Part shown: one piece after another, positions 44,623 through 52,711 of the stretch
Layout: every line of letters starts with the position of its first letter
How positions within the stretch are numbered: the first letter of the stretch is position 1
From: CAYVWB01 sp964455395
GTDB taxonomy: Bacteria > Desulfobacterota > Desulfovibrionia > Desulfovibrionales > Desulfovibrionaceae
Direction of reading: 5' to 3'
Length of the DNA stretch: 60,204 nucleotides
Assembly: GCA_964455395.1 (NCBI GenBank)
Contig: CAYVWB010000020.1
Span: 1-60,204, forward strand
Position numbers and translations under genes: made by a program
The notes under the pieces: generated by a model
What the model saw: only the letters and a program-made list of their open reading frames with translations
The model's database searches: none
Told to the model about the DNA's origin: nothing

Positions 44623-44945
44623 GGGTGCAGGCGAGGGGGGACGTCGTGCTGGTCTCGTGGCGGCGTGGTCTCGTGGCGGCGCGGTCAAGTGGCGGCGCGG
44701 TCTCGTGGCGGCGTGGTGGCGTGGTGGCGCTCCGTCATGAGCGCCTGGACACCATACCCCCAGGAGACGCGGCATGCAAGGCGCATGTGGGCGGGGGCGC
44801 TTTCGAAAGCCCGTCATGCGGGGATCAGCGCACGGTGCGATCCAAGGGATCGAGTACCCGTTGAATACACGCTCATGGTTGACCTGACATCCTGATTCGC
44901 CTTACAAGCACGAACACATAATCCAATCCTCAAGGGGGGGGCTTC
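44623..44945. other. divergent intergenic region with tandem repeat
   Basis: 323 bases. The first part is a 16-bp tandem repeat (44651-44714), the rest is the leader of the chemoreceptor gene, ending in an AAGGGGGGG ribosome site. TTGACC at 44879 could be a -35, but the matching -10 is poor. Confidence 0.5.
44651..44714. repeat. 16-bp tandem repeat (4 copies)
   Basis: GGTCTCGTGGCGGCGT is repeated four times, with one or two changes per copy, followed by degenerate GGTGGC repeats, just upstream of the REC-PAS gene start. Confidence 0.8.
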
Positions 44946-47372
44946 ATGAGCATTCGTTTGAAGATCAGCATTCCGCTTATCATCCTGACGGTCGTGTTGG
45001 GGGTGACGAGCTGGTTGCTCGTCCGCGGCCAACTGGAGACGCTTTCAGAGCACAATCTCAAGGAGTTGGCGGAAACCAAAGCCAATGAAGTGCGGTCCGG
45101 CGTGGACGACGCCTCCCGCTTCGCCCTCTATCTCGCAAGTCTTGCCGCGGGGTTCCCCGGCGTGGACGAAGCCTACCAGATCGCCCTCGCCGGCGATATC
45201 GACGATCCCGCAAGCCCCGAAGCCCAGATGGCGCGTGAGAGCCTGCGCGAACTCTTCGAACGGAGCAAAGCCGCCGTGGCCGCCAACATGGATGGCCAAG
45301 CGCTGCGCATCCACTTCCATCTGCCCAACGGCCGCAGTCTGGTGCGGCTGTGGCGTGACAAGCAGGCCCGTCGCGACGGCGAGTGGGTGGACATCTCCGA
45401 CGACATCTCCGGCTTCCGCCAAACCGTGCTGGACGTGAACGCCGACGGCGGCGCTGTTTCCGGCATCGAGCTGGGCCGGGGCGGGTTCGTCATGCGTGGG
45501 CTGGCCCCCGTTCAGGGGGAGGACGGCGACCGCCTGGGCAGCGTGGAGGCCCTGGTGGACTTCGCGCCGGTCATGGAAGCCTCCGCCGCCGGGGAAGGAC
45601 AGAAGCTTTTTCTTTTCATGAATCAGGACAAGCTGGACATCACCACCCGTCTGCAGGATCCACAGAAGCACCCCATGGTGGGGAACCGCTACGTCTTCGT
45701 CAGCGAAGCGGGCGGCATGGCGGTGGACCACCAGGCCTTCAGCGTGGCGTTGCTGGACGCCGGCCGCGAGTCGCTGAGCGTGGTCACCGAAGGCGACCTC
45801 GAGCTGGCTGCGTTCCCCATCCGCGATTATCAAGGCGCGCAGATCGGCGTCATGGCGCTGGCCATGGACATCAGCGGGCAGAACGCCATCATCGGCGACA
45901 CCATGGTGGAGCTCCTGGCCGTCTTCGCTGCGCTGCTGATCATCCCTGTCGTCATCATCATCTATATGGTGGGCCGGCTGGTGGCGCGTCCCGTGACCAC
46001 CATGACCGACATGGTCAAGACCCTGGGCGACAACCGCGAGGACCTCAAGAAGCGCCTGGACGACACCCAGAACGACGAGATCGGCAAGCTCGCCACGGCC
46101 TTCAACCGCATGCTCGTCAAGATCGAGGACATCTTCTGCCAGGTGGAAGGCTACCAGAACCTGGTGGACGCCGTGCCCGACCCCATCTTCGCCGTGGACG
46201 ACGACTTCAAGATCCTCACCGCCAACAAAGCCACCATGGCGTACCTGGGCTGTTCTCTGGAGGAACTCAAGAAGAGCCGCTGCATGGACAAGTTCAAGAC
46301 CATGGTCTGCGGCACGGAGAAATGTCCCATCGCCGAAGCCAAGAAACGCCAAGGCGCGTTCACCGCGGAGATCATCAACATCGGGACAGAGGAAAAGCCC
46401 GTCTACATCCAGCCTGTGGGGGACATGCTGCGCGACTGCTACGGCCAGAAAGTCGGGTATGTGGAAGTGGCCCGCATCGTGACGGACATGGTGCTGACCC
46501 AGCATGAGACCGAACGCGCCATGCAGCGGCTGGAGCAAGTGAACCACGAAATCCGAGACGCCACCGGCGAGATGGTGGCCGCCACGGACCAGCTCGGCGG
46601 CCGGTTCCAGGAAATCACCCACGGCGCGGAAGCACAGTCCAACCGCGCTGGCGAGACGGCCACCGCCATGGACGAGATGAACGCCACGGTGATGGAAGTC
46701 GCGCAAAGCGCCTCCGACGCCGCCAACCAGGCCGACCAGGCCCGCGCCAAAGCCGACGAGGGCTCCGAGGTGGTGGGGCAGGTGGTCTCGGCCATCTCCC
46801 ACGTGCGCGCCCAAGCCGTGGAGCTCAAAAACTCCATGGGCGATCTCGGCGACCGCGTGGAAGGCATCGGCCGCATCATGAGCGTGATTACGGACATCGC
46901 GGACCAGACCAACCTGCTGGCGCTGAACGCCGCCATCGAAGCCGCCCGCGCTGGCGAAGCGGGCCGAGGCTTCGCCGTGGTGGCTGACGAAGTGCGCAAG
47001 CTCGCGGAAAGAACCATGGCCGCCACCAAGGAGGTGGGCGACGCCGTCACGGCCATCCAGACAGGCGCACGGCGCAACGTGGAGGTGGTTGACGCCGCCG
47101 CCGCCGCCGTGGAAGAAGCCACGGGCCTCGCTTCCCGCTCCGGTGATTCCCTGCAGCAGATTGTCGCCTTGGTGGCCGCCACCACGGACCGGGTGCAGTC
47201 CATCGCCACCGCTGCGGAAGAACAGTCCGCCGCCAGCGAGGAGATCAATGCCGCCGTCTCGGAGGTCAACCGCATCGCGCAGGAGACATCACAGGGTATG
47301 GATGAAGCCAACCGCGCCGTGGACGCCCTCATGGCGCAAGCCGAGAGGCTTCGCAACCTGGCCGGCCGGTAG
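44946..47372 (+). CDS. methyl-accepting chemotaxis protein with periplasmic sensor, HAMP and PAS
   Basis: 808 residues. TM1 about 7-27, a periplasmic ligand domain 28-320 of Cache-like size, TM2 about 322-345 (LLAVFAALLIIPVVIIIYMVG, split from 321), HAMP, a cytoplasmic PAS domain about 410-520 with a Cys cluster (RCMDKF, VCGTEKCPIAEA), and the MCP signalling hairpin with the core ITDIADQTNLLALNAAIEAA near 635-655. It signals to CheA/CheW. No C-terminal CheR-binding pentapeptide is seen. Possibly senses both a periplasmic ligand and a cytoplasmic redox cue. Confidence 0.93.
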   Translation: MSIRLKISIPLIILTVVLGVTSWLLVRGQLETLSEHNLKELAETKANEVRSGVDDASRFALYLASLAAGFPGVDEAYQIALAGDIDDPASPEAQMARESLRELFERSKAAVAANMDGQALRIHFHLPNGRSLVRLWRDKQARRDGEWVDISDDISGFRQTVLDVNADGGAVSGIELGRGGFVMRGLAPVQGEDGDRLGSVEALVDFAPVMEASAAGEGQKLFLFMNQDKLDITTRLQDPQKHPMVGNRYVFVSEAGGMAVDHQAFSVALLDAGRESLSVVTEGDLELAAFPIRDYQGAQIGVMALAMDISGQNAIIGDTMVELLAVFAALLIIPVVIIIYMVGRLVARPVTTMTDMVKTLGDNREDLKKRLDDTQNDEIGKLATAFNRMLVKIEDIFCQVEGYQNLVDAVPDPIFAVDDDFKILTANKATMAYLGCSLEELKKSRCMDKFKTMVCGTEKCPIAEAKKRQGAFTAEIINIGTEEKPVYIQPVGDMLRDCYGQKVGYVEVARIVTDMVLTQHETERAMQRLEQVNHEIRDATGEMVAATDQLGGRFQEITHGAEAQSNRAGETATAMDEMNATVMEVAQSASDAANQADQARAKADEGSEVVGQVVSAISHVRAQAVELKNSMGDLGDRVEGIGRIMSVITDIADQTNLLALNAAIEAARAGEAGRGFAVVADEVRKLAERTMAATKEVGDAVTAIQTGARRNVEVVDAAAAAVEEATGLASRSGDSLQQIVALVAATTDRVQSIATAAEEQSAASEEINAAVSEVNRIAQETSQGMDEANRAVDALMAQAERLRNLAGR

Positions 47373-47373
47373 A

Positions 47374-47520
47374 CGCCCACGCCCGCGCACGCCCGCGCAC
47401 GTCCGCCCACGTCCGCCCACGTCCGCGCCGGCCCAAGCGATTGCAATGCGAAAGGAGCGACCCTTTGGCCCTCTTGGCCCTCTTGGCCCTCTGGATCACG
47501 GGGCCACGGGGCCACGGGGG
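47374..47520. repeat. two short tandem repeat arrays behind the chemoreceptor gene
   Basis: First a 10-bp repeat alternating GCCCGCGCAC and GTCCGCCCAC (47374-47426), then a 9-bp repeat GGCCCTCTT (three copies, 47467-47493), followed by GGGGCCAC copies. Non-coding region of about 270 bases between 47372 and the next gene. Confidence 0.7.
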
Positions 47521-47622
47521 CCGGGTCGCCCTCTTTCGCGCAACTCCCGAACCCTCGAGATCACGCCTGCCGGACCGACAACGCGTCCGCTAGGCAAGCC
47601 GGCGCGTCTGCGCTACAACCAG

Positions 47623-47645
47623 GGAGGCCGTCGGGCCTCCTTTTT
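47623..47645 (+). terminator. intrinsic terminator between mcp and the phosphoesterase gene
   Basis: A perfect 7-bp stem GGAGGCC/GGCCTCC with a GTCG loop followed directly by TTTTT. It ends one base before an ATG at 47647. Confidence 0.75.
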
Positions 47646-47646
47646 C

Positions 47647-48435
47647 ATGACCACCACAACGCTGGGATCGTTCCCTGTGCGCACACTCGCTCATATTTCG
47701 GATCTTCATTTCGGCACGGAGTCGCCAACCCTGTTGCACGGTCTCGCCCGCAGCCTGGCGGAATGCAACCCCACCCTGGTGGCCGTCAGCGGGGACCTCA
47801 CCCAGCGCGGCCGTTCCCACCAGTTCCGGGCCGCCATGGACTACTTGAACCTGCTGCCGTACCCCATGGTCATCGTCCCGGGCAACCACGACATCCCCCT
47901 GTTCAACTTGTATCGTCGCGCGCTGCGGCCCCTGCGCAACTATCGCCGAGCCGTAGGTCAGAATAGCGTGCTCTATGTGGACGAAGAGGTCGTGGTGGCT
48001 GGGTTGGACACCACCAAACCCTATGGCTGGAAAGAAGGCAATTTCTCCCGGAGGCGGCTGGAGCGGCTCAAGCGCATGCTCTGCGAGACCGCAGACGGCC
48101 GACGGCGCGTGGTGGTGGCGCACCACCCCCTGCCGCACAGACGCATCACGCAGCTTCAGACGGATTGCGACGTGGACATGATCCTCTCCGGACACCATCA
48201 CGTCGGTCGGCTGGACCTGGAGCAGCCCATGCAGCACGAGGACCTCGCCTGTCTGGTGGTGCATGCGGGCACGGCCCTTTCCCGCCGGACCCGCACCCAG
48301 GCCAATTCCTTCAACATCATCACGATGGATGACAACGCCATCGCAGTGACCATCCGCGTCTGGAACGGCGAAGCCTTCGTCGCCCAATCCACTCGCCGCT
48401 TCAGCAGCAACGGCGTCGGCTGGCGGGAGGTGTAG
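47647..48435 (+). CDS. calcineurin-like metallophosphoesterase
   Basis: 262 residues with the full set of dinuclear metal motifs: HISDLHFG (DxH), SGDLTQRG (GDxx), PGNHDIP (GNHD), VVAHHPLPHR (H) and LSGHHHVGR (GHxH). It resembles class III cNMP phosphodiesterase/CpdA-type or UDP-diacylglucosamine hydrolase-like enzymes. The terminator just upstream makes initiation at ATG 47647 doubtful; GTG 47677 (VRTLAHISDLH) is the likely alternative. It is four bases ahead of dgkA, suggesting a phospholipid-related role (inference). Confidence 0.87.
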   Translation: MTTTTLGSFPVRTLAHISDLHFGTESPTLLHGLARSLAECNPTLVAVSGDLTQRGRSHQFRAAMDYLNLLPYPMVIVPGNHDIPLFNLYRRALRPLRNYRRAVGQNSVLYVDEEVVVAGLDTTKPYGWKEGNFSRRRLERLKRMLCETADGRRRVVVAHHPLPHRRITQLQTDCDVDMILSGHHHVGRLDLEQPMQHEDLACLVVHAGTALSRRTRTQANSFNIITMDDNAIAVTIRVWNGEAFVAQSTRRFSSNGVGWREV

Positions 48436-48439
48436 ACCC

Positions 48440-48823
48440 ATGCGCAACAAGTACCTCGGCACCGGCGAGCCGGGTTTCCGGCCCATCACCAAGACCCGCA
48501 TCATGGCGGCGGGCATGCTCTTCGCCATCCGTTACGACTTCAGCGTGGCCTACAAGGTCGCTCTCTCCGTGGTGGTGCTCGCGCTGGCCTTCGTCTTCCG
48601 GGACGCCATCGACTTCCTGCTCATCCTCACGGCCACCACGCAGATGCTCGCCATCGAGGTGCTCAACAGCAGTCTGGAGGCCATTTGCGATTTTCTCAAA
48701 CCCACGGAAAACGACAAGATCCGCGCCATCAAGGATATGGCGGCCGCTGCCGTGGGCGTCTCCATCCTCGCTTGGCTGACGGTCATTCTTTTCGAGATCG
48801 CCATGGTCTTCGGCCTCCTCTGA
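48440..48823 (+). CDS. dgkA: diacylglycerol kinase (DgkA type)
   Basis: 127 residues with three membrane helices. Family motifs: GMLFAIRYDFSVAYKVAL at the N-terminus, IEVLNSSLEAICDFL (the ExxN-[ST]xxE catalytic segment) and KIRAIKDMAAAAVGVSIL. It phosphorylates diacylglycerol (or undecaprenol) to recycle lipid carriers at the inner membrane. Probably co-transcribed with the phosphoesterase in front. Confidence 0.92.
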   Translation: MRNKYLGTGEPGFRPITKTRIMAAGMLFAIRYDFSVAYKVALSVVVLALAFVFRDAIDFLLILTATTQMLAIEVLNSSLEAICDFLKPTENDKIRAIKDMAAAAVGVSILAWLTVILFEIAMVFGLL

Positions 48824-49020
48824 AGAGTGAGGAGCGCTGTAACCGGTTGCAATGGATAGTAATCGGGGACGGGCGCGTTCGATCGCCACTGGCGGGCGTG
48901 ACTGCGCGCTCGGGTCTGGACTGCATGGACGCTCTCCGACGCGTCGTGGAGGGAGCCGGGCCGCGCAAAGACTCGAGAGAGGGGTGAAGATGCGTGGCGG
49001 GATGGGGGGCGATCGGGGAA

Positions 49021-50097
49021 TCAGCCGTCCAGCAGGGAAGTGGACGTGCGCTCCGGCTGTTGACGGGCCGCCTGAGCGGCGTCCCATTCGCGACCGGTGA
49101 TTTCCTTGAAGAGGACGCGGGCTTCGGCGAAGTTCGCGTTCATCCGCAAAGCCTGTCGGAGGCGCTGCAGGGCCGTGCGCGACTCCCCGAGATAGCAGAG
49201 CGCTTTGGCCATGTTGAAGTAGAGCCGTTCGTCGTCCGGCGCCAGCTCCAAAGCGCGTTCGTACGCCCGCAAGGCGCCTTCATAGTCGCCTTGGCGGCGC
49301 AGCCGCACCCCCAGGGTGTTGAAGGGGTTGATGGCTTTGTCCTCCATCTTGAGAATGGCGATGAAGAGTTCCTTGGTCTCCTCCATGCGGTCGAACTCCG
49401 CGTAGACCTCAGCGGCTTTCTGCATGAATTCGAGCGCCTTGGATTCGTCTCCCTTGCGCTTGTAAGCGTCCGCCAGGCCGCGGTACGCCTCGGCGTAGAG
49501 GTTGTTGATCTTCAAGGCGCGTTTGAACGCGATGATGGCTTTTCCATACTTGGCGTCCACCAGGTAAGCCATGCCCATATCGTAGTACCGGCGGGCTTCT
49601 TCCTGCTCCAGCACGGCTTCTTCGTAGGCTTCCACGGCTTCATCCAGGTCGCCGGCTTCGGCCAGCGTCTTGGCTTCCTCCACCTGCAGCTCTTCGATTT
49701 CCGCGAACTGCTCCAGCCGGCGCGCCGCACGCAGGTGGCGTTCGAAAGTGACCTGAGAGTAAGGCCGCAGAATGTAGCCGCCGCAGCCGGCGGCGATGGC
49801 GTCCAGGACTTTCTCCCGCCGATTCTCGGCCGTCACCATGATGACTGTTCCCTTGAACAGCGGGATTTCCTTGTGCAGGCGCCGCAGGAACTCCACGCCG
49901 TCCATGTCCTCCAGTCTGGAATCCAAGAGCGCGAGCACGTTGCGGGCCACGCGCAGGTGGTCCAGGGCCATGGCGCCGCCGGTGATGATCTTGACGGATC
50001 GCGGCGCGAAGGAGCGCAAGGCGTCCCGGTCGAGACGGGCGTGATGGTCGTTGTCCGTCAGGAGGTAGACGTCTGGAAAAGGGAGTTTGTAGCGCAT
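49021..50097 (-). CDS. response-regulator/TPR protein
   Basis: 358 residues. Residues 1-125 are receiver-like (VYLLTDNDHHARLD, ALLDSRLEDMDGVEFL with Asp, VIMVTAENRREKVLDAIAAG), followed by a tetratricopeptide series from about 150 to 330: AYEEAVLEQEEARRYYDMGMAY, AIIAFKRALKINNLYAEAYRG, ALEFMQKAAEVYAEF, ALRAYERALELAPDDERLYFN (each 20 residues or near). The receiver seems to be adapted to protein scaffolding rather than gene control. It lies 33 bases behind the YkgJ-like gene. Confidence 0.85.
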   Translation of the reverse strand: MRYKLPFPDVYLLTDNDHHARLDRDALRSFAPRSVKIITGGAMALDHLRVARNVLALLDSRLEDMDGVEFLRRLHKEIPLFKGTVIMVTAENRREKVLDAIAAGCGGYILRPYSQVTFERHLRAARRLEQFAEIEELQVEEAKTLAEAGDLDEAVEAYEEAVLEQEEARRYYDMGMAYLVDAKYGKAIIAFKRALKINNLYAEAYRGLADAYKRKGDESKALEFMQKAAEVYAEFDRMEETKELFIAILKMEDKAINPFNTLGVRLRRQGDYEGALRAYERALELAPDDERLYFNMAKALCYLGESRTALQRLRQALRMNANFAEARVLFKEITGREWDAAQAARQQPERTSTSLLDG

Positions 50098-50130
50098 GGC
50101 TTCACACGAGGGGGAGTCGCCGACGCGAGA

Positions 50131-50790
50131 CTAGTCGGCGTCGCCGAAGGGCGCGCCCCGAACGACCATCTCGGAAAGGGTGAGGTCCACCTTGGGGAGT
50201 CCGCGACGTCCAGGACCGAGGTACGCCATTTCGATGGCGGCGAGTTCGCGATAGAGCGGCGTTCTGTCCAGCACGGGGCCGCGGGCGCCCGGCATGCCGG
50301 GGAGCTGCGGCTGGTCCTGCGTCAGAGCCTCGAACCGGGGGCACCCCGGGTAATGCATGACACGGCCGTCAGGCGCGCGCAACACATGCGCCACGCCGTG
50401 CAGACGGCAGATCATGAAGCGGTGGTCGTACATTTGACAGAGGCCGTCTTCGTTGGCGGGGCACATGACCCGAGGCCGCTCCCCCCGTGTCAGGGCTTCC
50501 TCGCAGGCCTGGACGTTGCGGCGCGCACGCTCCGTCAGCGCTTCCCGTGCGACGTCGGGCAGGGCGCGCACGCCTTCCATGAAGTAGGCCCACTCCACGT
50601 GGGTGTGGTGCTGAAAATAGCTGATGCAGCAGTTCTCGGCGCAGTCCGCGCAAGTGAAGTTCAGGGGGCGCGCGGCGTTGTCGTAGGCGTCCTGCATGCG
50701 CGTATAGAGTGTGGCGAGCCGGGTGAAGACGTCCGACGCGGAGCGGCGGGGCGCGCGGCGGCGGGCTGGATTGCGGGCGTGTCGCGCCAT
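50131..50790 (-). CDS. YkgJ-like Cys-cluster (putative zinc/iron-chelating) protein
   Basis: 219 residues. An N-terminal Arg-rich tail is followed by the motif CADCAENCC near residue 47 and later Cys in VMCPANEDGLCQMYDHRFMIC and YPGCPRF. This matches the YkgJ/zinc- or iron-chelatase domain pattern (CxxCxxxCC ... C). Biochemical function of the family is poorly known. The start overlaps the shikimate kinase stop by one base. Confidence 0.75.
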   Translation of the reverse strand: MARHARNPARRRAPRRSASDVFTRLATLYTRMQDAYDNAARPLNFTCADCAENCCISYFQHHTHVEWAYFMEGVRALPDVAREALTERARRNVQACEEALTRGERPRVMCPANEDGLCQMYDHRFMICRLHGVAHVLRAPDGRVMHYPGCPRFEALTQDQPQLPGMPGARGPVLDRTPLYRELAAIEMAYLGPGRRGLPKVDLTLSEMVVRGAPFGDAD

Positions 50791-51332
50791 CAGGAGGTTC
50801 CGGAGGGGTTGAGGTTGGCGGGCGGCGACCATTCTTCCAAAGCGCGGAGCGCGGCTTGCGCCACGGCTTCCGGCGCTTCCTCGGCGGAGACGGTCAGGTC
50901 CGCGAAGGCTTCGTAGAGGGGTTCGCGTTCGGCGAAAAGGGCTTCGAAGCTCTGCCCCGGCGCGATGGCCAGGCCGCGGGTTCCGCAGGCTTCCAGCCGG
51001 CGGCGGACGGTCTCCAGACTTGCGCGCAGGTGGACGATGGGCCCCAGGGAGCGCAGTTGCGTCATGGCGGCGGCTCCGTAGATGACGCTGCCCCCCGTGG
51101 AGATGACGCACCGTCGTGCGCCCAGACCGGCCACCAGGGCTTCTTCGGCATGAAGAAATGCGTCGCGGCCCAGGGTCTGGAAGACGGTCTCCAGGTCCAC
51201 ACCGTAGTAGGCTTCCATCAGGTGGTCCGTGTCGACGCAGCCCATGCCGAGGGCGCGGGCGAGGAGTCGGCCCACGGTGCTTTTGCCGCAGCCTGCCATC
51301 CCCACGAGGGTGATGGAGCTGTCAGCGCTCAT
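50790..51332 (-). CDS. aroK: shikimate kinase
   Basis: 180 residues from the ATG at 51332 (MSADSSITLVG). P-loop GMAGCGKSTVGRLLARALG, shikimate-binding DTD motif (VDTDHLMEAYYG), and STGGSVIYG (GGG-type motif). It phosphorylates shikimate in chorismate synthesis. The third Gly of the usual STGGG is Ser, and it has some drift in the lid, so a related substrate is possible. The frame is open to 51584 and ATG 51395 or 51419 are alternative starts. Confidence 0.8.
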   Translation of the reverse strand: MSADSSITLVGMAGCGKSTVGRLLARALGMGCVDTDHLMEAYYGVDLETVFQTLGRDAFLHAEEALVAGLGARRCVISTGGSVIYGAAAMTQLRSLGPIVHLRASLETVRRRLEACGTRGLAIAPGQSFEALFAEREPLYEAFADLTVSAEEAPEAVAQAALRALEEWSPPANLNPSGTS

Positions 51333-51517
51333 GACGCCCGGGGCGTTCAAGTCGTCGGAGACGGCGGGGCGTGTGGCTGTGTGCTTGGAGGGCATGGGGT
51401 AAGTCGCGTGAGCAGTCATCAAGACGTGTACACGGCGCGCGTGGTGCAAGGCCGAGTCATGCAGCGGTCTGCAGCAATTCGTCATCATACAAAGGGAGCG
51501 GCCTGATGGCAACGCGC

Positions 51518-51549
51518 AAAAGACCCGCCCCCTGAAGAGGGAGCGGGTC
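51518..51549 (-). terminator. intrinsic terminator of rplM-rpsI
   Basis: Inverted repeat GACCCGC/GCGGGTC with an internal CCCTC-GGGG pairing, followed on the minus strand by TTTT; 82 bases past the rpsI stop. Confidence 0.75.
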
Positions 51550-51630
51550 GTGGGCTGCGCAGTCGCAAAGACCCGTCGGCGCAAGGGCCGCGGCGTTGAA
51601 GCGTGCAGGGACGTCGCCGTCGTCTGCGCT

Positions 51631-52023
51631 TTACCGCTTGGAGTACTGGAACCGTGCGCGGGCGCCGCGTTGGCCGTACTTCTTGCGCTCTTTTTTGCGG
51701 GCGTCCCGGGTGAGGTAGCCGGCTCGCTTGAGCTGTGAACGCATCTCGGGGTCCATGGAAGTCAGCGCGCGGGCGATGCCGTGGCGCAGGGCTTCGGCTT
51801 GACCGGAGACGCCGCCGCCTTGGATGTTGGCGCTGATGTCGAACTTGCCCAGGAGGTTGAGCAGGTGCAGCGGCTGCTTGACGACCATCTGCAGGCTGGC
51901 GCGGGGGAAGTACTCGTCCACGGGTTTGCCGTTGACGGTGATGGCGCCGGCGCCTTCGATGACGCGGGTGCGGGCCACGGCGTTTTTGCGACGGCCAGTG
52001 CCGTAGTAAAAATTGGTGCTCAT
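51631..52023 (-). CDS. rpsI: 30S ribosomal protein S9
   Basis: 130 residues: N-terminal YYGTGRRKNAVARTRVIEG, central GGGVSGQAEALRHGIARAL, and the basic C-terminal tail RKKERKKYGQRGARARFQYSKR (split at 109-130) ending in SKR, universal for S9. The start at 52023 rather than 52029 is preferred because AGGA lies eight bases before it. It follows rplM by 21 bases. Confidence 0.97.
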   Translation of the reverse strand: MSTNFYYGTGRRKNAVARTRVIEGAGAITVNGKPVDEYFPRASLQMVVKQPLHLLNLLGKFDISANIQGGGVSGQAEALRHGIARALTSMDPEMRSQLKRAGYLTRDARKKERKKYGQRGARARFQYSKR

Positions 52024-52044
52024 GCTCATCGTCCTATGGAGCGC

Positions 52045-52479
52045 CTAGTAGGGCAGGGTGAGAGGCTTGGGATTCTGGGCTTCATGAGGGTGCGCTTCAT
52101 CAGCGTAGACCTTCAGCTTGGTGAGCAGCTGGCGGCCGAGGCGGTTCTTGGGCAGCATGCCGCGCACGGCGGTCATGATGGCTTCCTCGGGGCGGCTCTC
52201 CATCACTTGACCGAGGCTGCGGCTCTTGATGCCGCCGGGGTAGCCCGTATGGCGGTAGTACATCTTGTCGTTGAGTTTGTTGCCGGTGACTCGGATCTTG
52301 GAGGCGTTGACCACCACGATGAAGTCGCCATTATCCATATGGGGCGCGAACTCGGGTTTGTGCTTGCCGCGCAGTCGCGTGGCGATCTGCGAAGCCAGTC
52401 GGCCGAGAATCTGGTCCGTGGCGTCCACAACGAACCACTCCCGGTTGATATCCTTGGGCGTGGGGGTAAAAGTCTTCAT
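52045..52479 (-). CDS. rplM: 50S ribosomal protein L13
   Basis: 144 residues; starts MKTFTPTPKDINREWFVVDA with the L13 segments DQILGRLASQIATRLRGKHK, GDFIVVVNASKIRVTGNKL and YYRHTGYPGGIKS. First gene of the standard rplM-rpsI pair. AGGAG stands nine bases before the ATG. Confidence 0.97.
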   Translation of the reverse strand: MKTFTPTPKDINREWFVVDATDQILGRLASQIATRLRGKHKPEFAPHMDNGDFIVVVNASKIRVTGNKLNDKMYYRHTGYPGGIKSRSLGQVMESRPEEAIMTAVRGMLPKNRLGRQLLTKLKVYADEAHPHEAQNPKPLTLPY

Positions 52480-52559
52480 GACTCGCGGCTCCTGGGAAAA
52501 ATCGCTCTGGAACACGGCGGCGCAGCCGCTCGCGGTCCTGGAATTGCGCAAAGACAGAT

Positions 52560-52588
52560 CCAATAAATGGATACGGCTTGCGAGTCAA
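52560..52588 (-). promoter_or_regulatory. putative rplM-rpsI promoter
   Basis: TTGACT, 17-base spacer, TATTGG on the minus strand, about 80 bases ahead of rplM. It lies in the 232-base divergent region shared with the lipoprotein gene. Confidence 0.45.
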
Positions 52589-52711
52589 GACAAAATTTCG
52601 TCAGCCCGCCACTTTTTCATCCCCTCCCAGCGACCACGCCGGAAATACTGCATTGACCCCGGGCGCAGCAGCAATATACCCTACGCCGCGACCCGACACC
52701 AGGAGAACACC

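Noticed and set aside
7501..47520. Direct repeats considered as CRISPR arrays
   Set aside because: Units are 9-18 bp in direct tandem without unique spacers, and no cas genes are present.
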